A stretch of 42,452 nucleotides of DNA from Chersky-840 sp036511675. Its GTDB lineage: Bacteria > Actinomycetota > Acidimicrobiia > Acidimicrobiales > UBA8190. The stretch covers positions 1-42,452 of the forward strand of contig DATCBU010000004.1 in assembly GCA_036511675.1 (NCBI GenBank), written 5' to 3'. The position numbers and the translations under genes are program-made. The notes under the pieces were generated by a model that had not been told where the DNA came from, made no database searches, and worked only from the letters and a program-made list of their open reading frames with translations. Positions 34,318 to 42,452 of the stretch are shown one piece after another. Each line of letters begins with the position of its first letter. Position 1 is the stretch's first letter.

Positions 34318-34566
34318 GTGGGGGCCGGGGGAGTGGATCTCGACGACGTCGCCGATCGGCTCGAGGCCATCGCCGAGGAGCTCGGCGATCTTGCCTTCGA
34401 CCGGCTGCGCGAAGCCACGAGCGGGGCGCGTCGCACCGGGACCCCCGATCCTGCCGTGGTGGCCGAGGAGAAGCGTCTGACCCGGGCGCGCCGCGCCGTG
34501 GAGAAGGCCGTGGTGACCCTGCGCCGGGCGCCCACCTCCGCCGGCGAGTCTGACTCCTTCGCCTGA
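34318..34566 (+). CDS. small helical hypothetical protein
   Basis: This 82-residue protein (77 if it starts at the in-frame GTG at 34333) consists of two predicted amphipathic helices, VDLDDVADRLEAIAEELGDLAFDRLREA and about residues 47-70 (EEKRLTRARRAVEKAVVTL). A Gly/Thr/Pro-rich turn joins them. No known family was recognised. The start lies 2 bp after the acyl-CoA synthetase stop, so it is probably co-transcribed and translated by reinitiation. Third-position GC preference in this frame supports coding. It converges with the LOG gene 22 bp away. Confidence 0.6.
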   Translation: MGAGGVDLDDVADRLEAIAEELGDLAFDRLREATSGARRTGTPDPAVVAEEKRLTRARRAVEKAVVTLRRAPTSAGESDSFA

Positions 34567-34588
34567 CGTAGCGCGGACCTCGGGGGTT

Positions 34589-35761
34589 TCAGTCGACGAG
34601 CACGTTCAGGGCGTCGATGAGCTGGCGCAGCCGCCCGTAGTGGATCCGGTCGAAGCGCAGGGCCACCCGGGGCAGCTCGACGTGGTCTGCGCTGGAGCGC
34701 TCGGGGCCGAGAGGCTTGGTGGGGCGGATAGACCCGCTCACCACGATGTCGGCGAAGCGTGTGTTCAGCTCTGCCAGCTGCGCCTTGGTGGGGGCGACGT
34801 GCAGCCGCATCACGAGGAGGTCTCCGACCCATCGGCACGAGTGGTAATTGCGGTAGAAGCCGAGCAGCTCCGTGGCGGCCGCGTCCACATCGGAGGTGAT
34901 GACGTACAGGGCACGGTCCTCGGGCGAGATCAGCCCTCCGGCGGCGACCTCGGTGTCGAGGAAGTGCTGCCATCCCTTCCAGTACGTGCCGGCGGGGACG
35001 TCGAGGAGCACGAGCGGGGCGGGTTGCGCCTTTCCCGTCTGCAGCAGCGTCAGGAGCTCGAACGCCTCGTCGAGGGTTCCGAACCCGCCGGGAAGCACGG
35101 CGTAGCCGTCGGACTCCTTGATGAGCATGAGCTTGCGGGTGAAGAAGTAGCGCATCTCCACCAGCTTGGGGTCCTGGGCGATGAACTCGTTGGCGCCCTG
35201 TTCGTGGGGCAGGCGGATATTGACCCCGAGCGAGCGCTCTCGTCCCGCGCCTTGCATCCCCGCCGCCATGATGCCGGGGCCCGCACCGGTGACCACCATC
35301 CACCCGTGGCCCGCCATCCGTTCGGCCAGACGCCGCGCCTGGAGGTACAGCGGGTCCTCGGGGAGGGTGCGGGCCGAGCCGAAGAAGGTGACCTTCTGCT
35401 CTTCGCGAAAGGGACGGAACACGCGAAAGGCCTCGGCCATCTCGGCCATGGCGGCCCGGGCCAGTTTCAGGTCGAGGGGGTCGGTGCGCTCCTCGGCCAG
35501 ATGGACCACGGTCCCGATGATCGACCGGTACAGGTCGCGTCGTTGCGTGACCCCCACCGAGTCGAGCAATTCGTCGACGAGGTTCTGCTCGCCGGGGTCG
35601 AGGCTCTCGGCCGGGGTGAGGTCCTCGAGCCCCGCCGTGTCCGCTGCCAGCGGGGGGACGAGGTCCGAACCACCTACGCCGATGCCGGCGCCGATCTCGG
35701 TGTCGGCGTCGGCGTCGGCGTCACCGTGCTCGTCGGGGCCCGCGCCGCGCACGTCGGACAC
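34589..35761 (-). CDS. LOG-family nucleotide 5'-monophosphate nucleosidase-like protein
   Basis: This 390-residue protein has the lysine-decarboxylase-like Rossmann fold of the LOG (lonely guy) family. It has VTGAGPGIMAAGMQGA, the counterpart of the GGGxxGLMG loop, and the hallmark VLPGGFGTLDEAFE. The known LOG reaction is hydrolysis of the N-glycosidic bond of nucleotide 5'-monophosphates (cytokinin activation in plants, nucleotide salvage in bacteria). About 100 extra N-terminal residues begin with an Asp-Ala alternation (DADADADTE), encoded by GTCGGC hexamers on the plus strand. The long type with extended ends is common in actinobacteria. The GTG start lies 1 nt after the fbiC stop, so the gene is translationally coupled and is the last gene of the operon. 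Confidence 0.85.
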   Translation of the reverse strand: MSDVRGAGPDEHGDADADADTEIGAGIGVGGSDLVPPLAADTAGLEDLTPAESLDPGEQNLVDELLDSVGVTQRRDLYRSIIGTVVHLAEERTDPLDLKLARAAMAEMAEAFRVFRPFREEQKVTFFGSARTLPEDPLYLQARRLAERMAGHGWMVVTGAGPGIMAAGMQGAGRERSLGVNIRLPHEQGANEFIAQDPKLVEMRYFFTRKLMLIKESDGYAVLPGGFGTLDEAFELLTLLQTGKAQPAPLVLLDVPAGTYWKGWQHFLDTEVAAGGLISPEDRALYVITSDVDAAATELLGFYRNYHSCRWVGDLLVMRLHVAPTKAQLAELNTRFADIVVSGSIRPTKPLGPERSSADHVELPRVALRFDRIHYGRLRQLIDALNVLVD

Positions 35762-35762
35762 C

Positions 35763-38042
35763 TCAGCAGGGGGCGGGAACGCGACCGTAGAGGGTGGTGC
35801 GCTGCTCCAGCCGGCGCCCCAGAGGCTCGACCAGGGCGTGGAATCCCGCCTCGTCCATGAGCTGGCCGTGGCTGGCCCCCGCGGCGCGCGAGATGTTCTC
35901 GTCCATGAGCGTGCCTCCGAGGTCGTTCACGCCGGCCTGCAAGGCCTGGGCGGCGCCGGCGGCGCCCATCTTCACCCAGCTGGCCTGGATGTTGGAGATC
36001 CACCCGCGGTAGGCGATGCGTCCCACCGCGTGCATGAGCAGTGTCTCGCGGAAGGTGGGGCCGCGTCGGGCCTTGCGCTGGAGATAGATGGGCGAGGCCA
36101 TGTGCACGAAGGGCAGGGGAACGAACTCGGTGAAGCCCCCCGTCTGGCGTTGCAGGTCCCGGGTCCGTACCAGGTGCCGCGCCCACGACCGTGGCCGCTC
36201 GATAGAACCGAACATGATGGTGACGTTGGATCGCAGCCCGATGCTGTGGGCGGCGCGGTGGGCCTCGAGCCACTGCTCGGTGTTGATCTTGTCGGGGCAC
36301 AACACGGCGCGGACCTCGTCGTCGAGGATCTCGGCTGCGGTGCCCGGCAGCGTGGCCAGCCCCGCCTCTTTGAGGCGTCGCAGGTAGTCGACGAGGGGCT
36401 CGTCAAGGCGCCGGGCCCCCTCGGTCACCTCCAGGGCGGTGAACCCGTGGATGTGGATGCGGTCCGACGCCTCGCGCACGGCCCCGATCACCTCGAGGTA
36501 GTAGTCGCCGTCGAAGCTGGGGTGGATGCCCCCTTGCAGGCACACCTCGGTGGCGCCCGCCGCTTCGGCTTCTGCCACGCGCTCGGTGATGTCGCTCAGC
36601 TCCAACAGATACGGGGCGCCCCGCAGGTTGAGCGACAGCGGGCCTTTGGAGAACGCGCAGAACTTGCACTTGAACGTGCACACGTTGGTGTAGTTGATGT
36701 TGCGGTTGGCCACCCACGTCACGACGTCGCCGACCTCGTCGCGCCGCAACTGGTCGGCCACCTCGGCCACCGCTCGCACCTCGGGGCCGCGCGCCGAGAA
36801 CAGCGTCACGATCTGGTCCTCGTCGACCTCCTGGCCCAGGCCCACCCCGGCCAGCACCTCGGCGACGGCACCGCCGGCCGGCGCCCGTCGTCCCTGGGCG
36901 GTGCCGATCAACAGGGGTGGCGGCTCCACCCCGCCCGAGCACCAGGGGTCCTCGCGTCCGAGGCCGTCGGCATCGGCGTGGTCGAGGACCGGGAACCGCA
37001 TGGCCGGGTCGAGCCAGCGCTCGGGGTCCGTGGCGTACCCGGGATAGACGGTGAGGCGTGCCGCCAGGGTCAGCCCGGCCGACTCGGTGGCGGCGCGCAG
37101 GAGGTCCAGGGCGGGCCAGGCCCGCTCCGGGTTGACGTGGTCGACGGTGACCGGGGACACGCCGCCCCAGTCGTCAAGGCCGGCGTCGAGCAGAGGGCGC
37201 AGGTCGTCGGAGAGGTTGGGTGGCGCCTGCACGTGCACATCGGCGGGGAGCACCAGTCGGGCCACGGCGATGGTCCAGACCAGCTCCTCGGGCGGGCACG
37301 GCGGGTGGTCGTGCATGGCGGTGCCGGCCTTGGGGAGGAAATTCTGGACGATCACCTCCTGGACGTGGCCGTGGAGCCGATGGGCGTCGGCGATGGCGGA
37401 CAAGGTGCGGACACGCTCGGCGCGCGACTCACCGATCCCGACCAGCACCCCGGTGGTGAAAGGGATGGCCAGTTCCCCCGCGGCGTGCAGGGTGGCGAGC
37501 CGTCGTGCCGGGGTCTTGTCCGGGGCCCCCCGGTGACAGGCCAGGTCGGGGTCGAGGGACTCGAGCATCATGCCCTGGCTGGCAGAGACCGGGCGCAGGC
37601 GGGCGAGCTCGTCGGCACTGAGGGCACCGGCGTTGGCGTGGGGGAGGAGCCCCGTCTCGTCGCGCACCAGCGCGCACATCGCCACCAGGTAGTCGACGGT
37701 CGAGGAGTACCCGTGGTCGTCGAGCCACGACCGGGCAACCGGATAGCGCGCCTCGGGCGCTTCTCCCAAGGTGAACAGGGCCTCGTGGCACCCGGCGGCG
37801 GCGCCGGCGCGGGCGATGGCCAGGACCTCGTCAGCGGACAGGTAGGGCGAGCGCACGCGGGCCGGCGGCTTGGCGAAGGTGCAGTAGCCGCACCGGTCAC
37901 GACACAGCATCGTCAACGGGATGAAGACCTTGGGCGAATAGGTCACCCGGTTCCCGTGGGCCCGGGACCGCCGCGCACGCGCCTCGGCTTGGAGGTCGAC
38001 GGTGGTGGCCGCCAGAAGGTCGTCGGGGGCCACGGCGGTCAC
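35763..38042 (-). CDS. fbiC: FO synthase (fused CofG-CofH), coenzyme F420 biosynthesis
   Basis: This 759-residue double radical-SAM enzyme makes 7,8-didemethyl-8-hydroxy-5-deazariboflavin (FO), the chromophore of F420, from tyrosine and 5-amino-6-ribitylaminouracil. The first half (CofG) has CRDRCGYCTF with Cys47-x3-Cys51-x2-Cys54. The second half (CofH) has CTFKCKFCAF with Cys455, Cys459 and Cys462, followed by CLQGGIHPSFDGDYY. Both cluster motifs are intact. The GTG at 38042 was chosen at the start of conserved sequence, and GTG 38033 with AAGGTG upstream is an alternative. The longer open frame overlaps pgl. It lies 31 bp after pgl and 1 bp before the LOG gene, so it appears to be part of the pentose phosphate operon. 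Confidence 0.95.
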   Translation of the reverse strand: MTAVAPDDLLAATTVDLQAEARARRSRAHGNRVTYSPKVFIPLTMLCRDRCGYCTFAKPPARVRSPYLSADEVLAIARAGAAAGCHEALFTLGEAPEARYPVARSWLDDHGYSSTVDYLVAMCALVRDETGLLPHANAGALSADELARLRPVSASQGMMLESLDPDLACHRGAPDKTPARRLATLHAAGELAIPFTTGVLVGIGESRAERVRTLSAIADAHRLHGHVQEVIVQNFLPKAGTAMHDHPPCPPEELVWTIAVARLVLPADVHVQAPPNLSDDLRPLLDAGLDDWGGVSPVTVDHVNPERAWPALDLLRAATESAGLTLAARLTVYPGYATDPERWLDPAMRFPVLDHADADGLGREDPWCSGGVEPPPLLIGTAQGRRAPAGGAVAEVLAGVGLGQEVDEDQIVTLFSARGPEVRAVAEVADQLRRDEVGDVVTWVANRNINYTNVCTFKCKFCAFSKGPLSLNLRGAPYLLELSDITERVAEAEAAGATEVCLQGGIHPSFDGDYYLEVIGAVREASDRIHIHGFTALEVTEGARRLDEPLVDYLRRLKEAGLATLPGTAAEILDDEVRAVLCPDKINTEQWLEAHRAAHSIGLRSNVTIMFGSIERPRSWARHLVRTRDLQRQTGGFTEFVPLPFVHMASPIYLQRKARRGPTFRETLLMHAVGRIAYRGWISNIQASWVKMGAAGAAQALQAGVNDLGGTLMDENISRAAGASHGQLMDEAGFHALVEPLGRRLEQRTTLYGRVPAPC

Positions 38043-38073
38043 CTTACCCGTCGCCTTCGGTGGAACCGGCCGG

Positions 38074-38772
38074 TCACGAGCCCGCAGTGGCGGCGGGCCC
38101 GACCTGACCGGCGGCCTCGCGGTCGACCAGCCACAGGACCTGGCGCGCCCGGACCCGGGCGGCGGGGAGGTCCGCGCCGCCCGACACCGCCGCGAAGGCA
38201 TCGTGCTTGGCCGCGCCCGACACCGTGAACACCACCAGCAGGGCGCGGGCCAGTGCGGCCAGGGTGAGCGTCATGCGGTCGTGCGGATTGCGATCATTGG
38301 GATCGGCGGAGCGCACCACCAGCCGACCGGGGGGAGCCTCGAGGGCGCTGGAGTTGGCGAACAACGAGGCGGTGTGCCCGTCGGGCCCGAGCCCGAGGTG
38401 CACCACGTCGAAGGCGGCGACGTCGGCCACCAGCCGCTCGTAGGCCTCGGCCCCCTCGTCGCACGACATGGGACGGAACGAGCCCACCCCGCCGACGGGG
38501 TCGATCAGGGCCTCGCGCACCAGGCGTTGGTTGGCGTCGGGGTCCTCGGCCGCCACACAGCGCTCGTCCCCCATGTAGATGTCGACCACCGACCAGTCGA
38601 TACGCCCCGCCACGGCGGCCAGGGCCTCGTAGCAACGCCGGGCCGTCGGCCCGCCCGACAGGACCAGGGAGAAGCGGGGCCCCGATCGCGCCGCGTAGGC
38701 GCGCCGGACCGTCTCGGCGAAGGCGGCGGCCACGTCGTCGACGACGTCGACGGTTCCCGGCGGCCCACTCAT
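38074..38772 (-). CDS. pgl: 6-phosphogluconolactonase
   Basis: This 232-residue enzyme of the DevB/SOL family hydrolyses 6-phosphogluconolactone to 6-phosphogluconate. It has SLVLSGGPTARRCYEAL, the DIYMGDERCVAAEDPDANQRL signature, and LGLGPDGHTASLFANS with the catalytic histidine. Length is typical. The gene lies directly after zwf, matching the order of the pathway. The ATG at 38772 follows a 15-bp duplication that separates it from the zwf stop. A GTG in the duplication reaches a stop within six codons. Confidence 0.95.
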   Translation of the reverse strand: MSGPPGTVDVVDDVAAAFAETVRRAYAARSGPRFSLVLSGGPTARRCYEALAAVAGRIDWSVVDIYMGDERCVAAEDPDANQRLVREALIDPVGGVGSFRPMSCDEGAEAYERLVADVAAFDVVHLGLGPDGHTASLFANSSALEAPPGRLVVRSADPNDRNPHDRMTLTLAALARALLVVFTVSGAAKHDAFAAVSGGADLPAARVRARQVLWLVDREAAGQVGPAATAGS

Positions 38773-38775
38773 CGG

Positions 38776-38801
38776 GGGTCGCTCACAGGCGGGTCGCTCA
38801 C
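38776..38801. repeat. 15-bp-period duplication at the zwf stop / pgl start
   Basis: GGGTCGCTCAC occurs at 38776-38786 and 38791-38801. On the minus strand each copy reads GTGAGCGACCC, and the first transcribed copy carries the TGA stop of zwf. Confidence 0.95.
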
Positions 38802-40357
38802 GGTTCGTGCCACTGGCGCAGGTCGCGTGCCAGGAGCGAGTCGGACTCCTTCGGCCCCCACGTGCCGGCGGGGTACTGCGACAGGGGCACGCCGTCCTGG
38901 CTCCACGCCTCGAGGAGGGGGTCCACGATCTGCCAGGCCCGCTCGACCTCGTCGGTGCGGATGAACAGCGTGGCGTCGCCGATCATGACGTCGTGCAGGA
39001 GCCGTTCGTAGCCCCCGCCCTCGGCGCCGGGGAAGGCGTCGGCGTAGCTGAAGTCCATGTCGACCGAGCGCAGACGGAAGGCCTCGCCCGGGACCTTGGC
39101 CCCGAAGAACAGACAGATCCCCTCGTCCGGTTGGATGCGCAGCAGCAGCATGTTGGGGCGCAGGTCGCGCGTGAGCTGGCTCCCGAAGGCGAGGTGGGGA
39201 ACCCGCTGGAACTGCAGGACGACCTCGGTGGCACGCTTGGGCAGGCGCTTGCCGGTGCGGATGTAGATCGGGACCCCGGCCCAGCGCCAGTTGTCGACGA
39301 CGAGTCGCAGGGCCACGAAGGTCTCGGTCCGGCTCCTGGCGTCGACGCCTTCTTCCTCGCGGTAGCCGACCACCGGGTCGCCGTCGATCACCCCGGGCGC
39401 GTACTGGCCCCGCACCGAGTTGATGACGGCTTCGTCGACGTCGGGGATCATCACCGCCCGCAGCAGCTTGACCTTCTCGTCTCTGATGCCCTGGGCGTCG
39501 ACGGTGGCCGGAGGCTCCATGAGGGTGAGCGCCAGGACTTGCATGACGTGGTTCTGCACGATGTCGCGCAATGCCCCGGCCGTCTCGTAGAAGCCACCGC
39601 GGTGCTCCACGCCGAGCTCCTCGGCCACGGTGATCTGGATGTGGTCGACATAGCGGCGGTTCCAGATGGGCTCGAAGATGGCGTTGCCGAAACGCAGGGC
39701 CAGGACGTTCTGCACCGTCTCTTTGCCCAGGTAGTGGTCGATGCGGAAGATCTGTCCCTCGTCGAACGCCCCGTGCAGCGTGGCGTCGAGGTCCCGGGCG
39801 CTGTGCAGGTCGCGGCCGAAGGGCTTCTCCACCACGATGCGGGCGAAGGCCCCGTTCTCTCCCGGGAGGTTGCAGCCGTGCTCGGCCAGGGCACCGGCCA
39901 CGGCACCGAACACGGCCGGGATGGTGGCCAGGTAGTAGACGCGGTTTCCGCCGGTGCCCAGCTTGGCGTCGGCCTCGTCGAGGACCTTCTTCAGCTTGTC
40001 GAAGGTGGGCTTCTCGGCGTACTCGCCCGCCACGTAGCGGAACCGGCTGACGACCTTCTTCCATTCCGGCCCGGCGTACGGCGCCGCGTCCAAAGCGGCC
40101 TGGCGGAACTGGTCGTCGCTCCACTGTGTGCGGGCCACTCCCACCACGGTGAAGCCGTCGGGCAGCGCCTTGTGCTCGGCCAGTGCCGCGATGGCGGGCA
40201 GGAGCTTGCGCGACGCCAGGTCGCCCGATGCGCCGAACACGACGAGTGCCAGCGGCGGCGGGGGTGCCACCGAGTCCAGGGCGTGGGTGATCTTCTCCAC
40301 CGGCTCCTGGTCGTCGATGTCGACGCCCTCGATGACGGCGGTGGGGTCGGGTGTCAC
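38798..40357 (-). CDS. zwf: glucose-6-phosphate 1-dehydrogenase
   Basis: This 519-residue enzyme oxidises glucose 6-phosphate to 6-phosphogluconolactone with NADP or NAD. The nucleotide-binding motif VVFGASGDLASRKLLPAI is near residues 37-54. The active-site motif RIDHYLGKE follows EKPFGRDL, and QNHVMQVLAL and VPIYIRTGKRL follow. The GTG start overlaps the gnd stop by 4 bp (GTGA), so translation is coupled. The N-terminal 30 residues are variable. No sign of an F420-dependent Fgd in place of this enzyme is present in the window. The stop is inside a short duplication. Confidence 0.96.
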   Translation of the reverse strand: MTPDPTAVIEGVDIDDQEPVEKITHALDSVAPPPPLALVVFGASGDLASRKLLPAIAALAEHKALPDGFTVVGVARTQWSDDQFRQAALDAAPYAGPEWKKVVSRFRYVAGEYAEKPTFDKLKKVLDEADAKLGTGGNRVYYLATIPAVFGAVAGALAEHGCNLPGENGAFARIVVEKPFGRDLHSARDLDATLHGAFDEGQIFRIDHYLGKETVQNVLALRFGNAIFEPIWNRRYVDHIQITVAEELGVEHRGGFYETAGALRDIVQNHVMQVLALTLMEPPATVDAQGIRDEKVKLLRAVMIPDVDEAVINSVRGQYAPGVIDGDPVVGYREEEGVDARSRTETFVALRLVVDNWRWAGVPIYIRTGKRLPKRATEVVLQFQRVPHLAFGSQLTRDLRPNMLLLRIQPDEGICLFFGAKVPGEAFRLRSVDMDFSYADAFPGAEGGGYERLLHDVMIGDATLFIRTDEVERAWQIVDPLLEAWSQDGVPLSQYPAGTWGPKESDSLLARDLRQWHEP

Positions 40358-41280
40358 GGTTTCGCCCCCGACCCGGCTCCGGGCTCGGTCACCACGGCGT
40401 GGCCCCCGAATTGGTTCCGCAGAGCCGCTGTCAGGCGGTTGGCATAGGAGTTCTGGTCGCGCGACGCGAAGCGGGCGAAGAGCGAGGTGGTGATGACCGG
40501 GGCGGCCACGCCGCGCTCGATGGCCTCGTGGGCCGTCCACCGGCCCTCGCCGGAGTCCACCACGATGCCCTCGACGTTCTCGAAGCCCGAGCCCGGCGCC
40601 AGGGCGCGTTCGGCCAGCTCGAGGAGCCACGAGCGGACCACGGACCCGTAGCGCCAGATCGAGGCGATCTCGTGGAGGTCCAAAGAGAACTCGTCGGCCT
40701 TGGCCATGATCTCGAAGCCTTCGCCGTAGGCCTGCATGAGCCCGTACTCGATGCCGTTGTGGACCATCTTGACGAAGTGTCCCGCCCCCACCGGGCCCAC
40801 GTGGGCGTAGCCGCCTTCGGGGGCGAGGGCGAGGAACGCCGGCTCGCAGATCGCCACCACCGGCTTCTCGCCCCCCACCATGAGGCAATAGCCGTTGGCG
40901 AGGCCCCATACCCCACCCGACGTCCCGGCATCGACGAAGCCGATGCCCTTCTCGGCCAGTGACGCGGCGGCGGGGGCGGCCTCTTTGTAGTTGGAGTTCC
41001 CGCCGTCGATCACGGCGTCGCCGCGCTCCATGAGGCCCTTGAGGGTGTCGATGGTGGACGTGGTCGGGGCCCCGGCGGGGACCATGACCCACGCCACCCG
41101 GGGGGGATCGAGCTTGGCCACCATCTCCGCCAGGGTGGCGGCGGTCTGTGCTCCCTTGGCCGCCACCGCGGTGCGGGCGTCGTCGGACAGGTCGAAGGCC
41201 ACGACCTGATGCCCCTTCTCGATGAGGCGCTGGGTCATGTTCGCGCCCATCTTGCCCAGACCCACCATGCCGATCTTCAC
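40354..41280 (-). CDS. gnd: 6-phosphogluconate dehydrogenase, short GndA/YqeC type
   Basis: This 308-residue enzyme oxidatively decarboxylates 6-phosphogluconate to ribulose 5-phosphate. It has the N-terminal MKIGMVGLGKMGANM Rossmann motif, VIDGGNSNYKEA, the substrate-binding DAGTSGGVWGLANGYCLMVGG, and GAGHFVKMVHNGIEYGLMQAYGEGFEI with the catalytic lysine and asparagine. At about 300 residues it belongs to the short class found in actinobacteria and Bacillus YqeC, not the 470-residue enteric class. Short-class members often use NAD. The GTG at 41280 has AAAGGA about 10 nt upstream. The stop overlaps the zwf start. Confidence 0.95.
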   Translation of the reverse strand: MKIGMVGLGKMGANMTQRLIEKGHQVVAFDLSDDARTAVAAKGAQTAATLAEMVAKLDPPRVAWVMVPAGAPTTSTIDTLKGLMERGDAVIDGGNSNYKEAAPAAASLAEKGIGFVDAGTSGGVWGLANGYCLMVGGEKPVVAICEPAFLALAPEGGYAHVGPVGAGHFVKMVHNGIEYGLMQAYGEGFEIMAKADEFSLDLHEIASIWRYGSVVRSWLLELAERALAPGSGFENVEGIVVDSGEGRWTAHEAIERGVAAPVITTSLFARFASRDQNSYANRLTAALRNQFGGHAVVTEPGAGSGAKP

Positions 41281-41323
41281 GTCGATCGTCCTTTCGTCGT
41301 CGCCTGCACGTGCTGGCCGAGCC

Positions 41324-42452
41324 TCACCCGATGGCGCCCAGGTCCGGCGCCCCCACCCGCAGGACGCGTCGACCGTGGGCGAGCAGGCTCTGGTGATCCC
41401 CGATGGACTGCGCCGAGATGAGTGTGGCGAAGTCGTAAGGCGCGTCGGGGATGGGGACCTCGGGCATGGGGCCAGCGTCGACGATCTGCACGGCGACGAT
41501 GGAGTCGGGACCGCCCTTGTGGAGCTGGCCCGTGGAGTGCAGAAAGCGCGGGCCGTACCCGGCGGTGGTGGCCATCCCGCCCAGACGGTCGCGGACCGTG
41601 CGGCGCAGCGACTCCAGCGCGCCGTCCTGGCCGAAGGGCACATAAGCCTGCAGCGACACGTAGTCGCCCGGTCGCACCGTCAAGGACAGCCAGTCCAGCA
41701 CACCGGCAGGGTCGGCCGTCTCGACCTCGGGCAGGGGCAGCCGGGCCAGCACGTCGTTGGTGTTCTTCTTCGACTCGGCCACGTTGGGCTCGTTGAAAGG
41801 GTCGATCCCGAGCACGTGGCCGCACAGGGCGGTGGCCACTTCCCAGCGGTAGAACTGCTCGCCCAGGTCGGCTGGCGCGGCGAGATGCAGCGGCACCACG
41901 TGGCGGTCGTCGCCCACCTCGGGCTCGGTGGTGGGGACCGGGACGCATCCAGTGCCCTGCTTGCCGGTGGACTCGGCGATCAGCTGCTCGACCCACAGCC
42001 CGAACGAGGCGTACTCGGGGGGGACCACGACGGTCACCTTGTCGCGCCCGGCGCGGGCGGCCTCGCCCATGGCCATGCCGAGACCGGCGGCCTCCTCCAG
42101 ATCGGCGTCGAGGGCACGGGCGCAGAGCTCGGCCACGTCGTACCCGATGAGGGCGGCGGGGACCATCCCGAAGTACGAGAGGACGGAGTATCGCCCGCCG
42201 ATGTCGAGGGGGTTGGCGAAGCAGCGGTGGAAGCCGCGCTCGGCGGCCAGCGCCGCCAGCGGGGTTCCGGGGTCGGTGATGGCGGCGTAGCGCGACGGGT
42301 CGGGGAGTTGCGCCCAGGCGTGGCCCAGCAGCGCGTTGGGCTCGAGGGTGGTTCCCGACTTCGACGACACCAACACGAAGGCGTCGGACAGATCCAGCGC
42401 CGAGACCGTCGCGGGGTGGGTGGTGTCGCACACCACCAGGCGGCGGCGACCG
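41324..42452 (-). CDS. pgi: glucose-6-phosphate isomerase, C-terminal part (runs off the window)
   Basis: At least 375 residues of a phosphoglucose isomerase are present, with the N-terminus beyond base 42452. Visible motifs are VLVSSKSGTTLEPNALL (sugar-phosphate-binding SIS loop), FANPLDIGGRYSVLSYFGM and HVLGIDPFNEPNVAESKKNT. Near the end, GYGPRFLHSTGQLHKGGPDS carries the catalytic His/Lys region. This form, with FLHSTGQLHKGGP, resembles the Pgi half of transaldolase-Pgi fusions as well as stand-alone actinobacterial and Chloroflexi enzymes, so a fused transaldolase upstream is possible. It supplies the substrate interconversion feeding zwf. The gap to gnd is 43 bp. Confidence 0.93.
   Translation of the reverse strand, partial: GRRRLVVCDTTHPATVSALDLSDAFVLVSSKSGTTLEPNALLGHAWAQLPDPSRYAAITDPGTPLAALAAERGFHRCFANPLDIGGRYSVLSYFGMVPAALIGYDVAELCARALDADLEEAAGLGMAMGEAARAGRDKVTVVVPPEYASFGLWVEQLIAESTGKQGTGCVPVPTTEPEVGDDRHVVPLHLAAPADLGEQFYRWEVATALCGHVLGIDPFNEPNVAESKKNTNDVLARLPLPEVETADPAGVLDWLSLTVRPGDYVSLQAYVPFGQDGALESLRRTVRDRLGGMATTAGYGPRFLHSTGQLHKGGPDSIVAVQIVDAGPMPEVPIPDAPYDFATLISAQSIGDHQSLLAHGRRVLRVGAPDLGAIG

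Noticed and set aside
40358..41092. 245-codon upstream extension of zwf
   Set aside because: It reads gnd in another frame. The GTG at 40357 overlapping the gnd stop is the normal coupled start.
42260..42452. GTG at 42436 as the true pgi start
   Set aside because: It falls just before the SIS sugar-binding loop, so the N-terminal part of the enzyme would be missing. The frame continues open to the window edge, so the gene is cut there.

Overview
The window is about 42 kb of high-GC DNA, packed with genes on both strands. Many starts are GTG, and there are no rRNA or tRNA genes, insertion sequences, phage genes or CRISPR arrays that I can see. The gene content points to Actinomycetota. It includes a gcvH / GarA-like FHA protein / FtsR-type MerR regulator / bifunctional-nuclease cluster in the order known from mycobacteria, a fused CofG-CofH FbiC for coenzyme F420, an F420-type PPOX-fold protein, a DivIVA-domain protein, and a 2-oxoglutarate:ferredoxin oxidoreductase. 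A deep-branching class such as Acidimicrobiia is my best guess, but this is inference without any database search.

Layout. 1-6.5 kb (+): the end of a TPR protein, a threonine aldolase, an FbaB-type aldolase, and korAB. 6.8-8.0 kb (-): a DUF1015 protein. 8.0-15.1 kb (+): a PgsA-type phospholipid synthase, a sugar-nucleotide pyrophosphorylase/mutase-like fusion, gcvH, garA-like, ftsR-like, a phosphoribosyltransferase, a bifunctional nuclease and a DUF4232 lipoprotein. 15.1-18.5 kb: a YhdH-type reductase (-), a multi-pass GT87-like membrane protein (+) and a membrane-anchored hypothetical protein (-). 18.5-18.9 kb: a gene-free stretch with a good sigma70-like promoter and consecutive hairpins. 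18.9-21.9 kb (-): thiO-thiS-thiG-thiD. 22.1-28.3 kb (+): gltB-gltD. 28.4-32.6 kb (-): DivIVA-like protein, a GH26-like lipoprotein, a two-domain VOC protein, a phosphotriesterase-like hydrolase and a PPOX protein. 32.7-34.6 kb (+): an acyl-CoA synthetase and a small helical protein. 34.6-42.5 kb (-): a tightly spaced operon pgi-gnd-zwf-pgl-fbiC-LOG, with pgi cut by the window edge.

How the genes fit together. Central carbon and nitrogen metabolism dominates: an aldolase, the 2-oxoglutarate node (KorAB), glutamate synthase, the glycine cleavage H protein and the oxidative pentose phosphate branch. The GarA-like protein belongs to a family that controls 2-oxoglutarate and glutamate enzymes in mycobacteria and corynebacteria. 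Here it carries an extra N-terminal zinc ribbon, and its presumed targets include genes in the same window.

Two sequence-level patterns recur. At least eight genes have a TANNNT -10 box exactly 6-7 nt before the start codon, which implies leaderless transcripts. Five genes have short tandem duplications (periods 10-17 bp) that include or abut the stop codon. I did not find a clearly new multi-gene system. The most unusual items are the zinc-ribbon GarA fusion, the candidate structured RNA near 18.7-18.9 kb, and the stop-codon tandem duplications.
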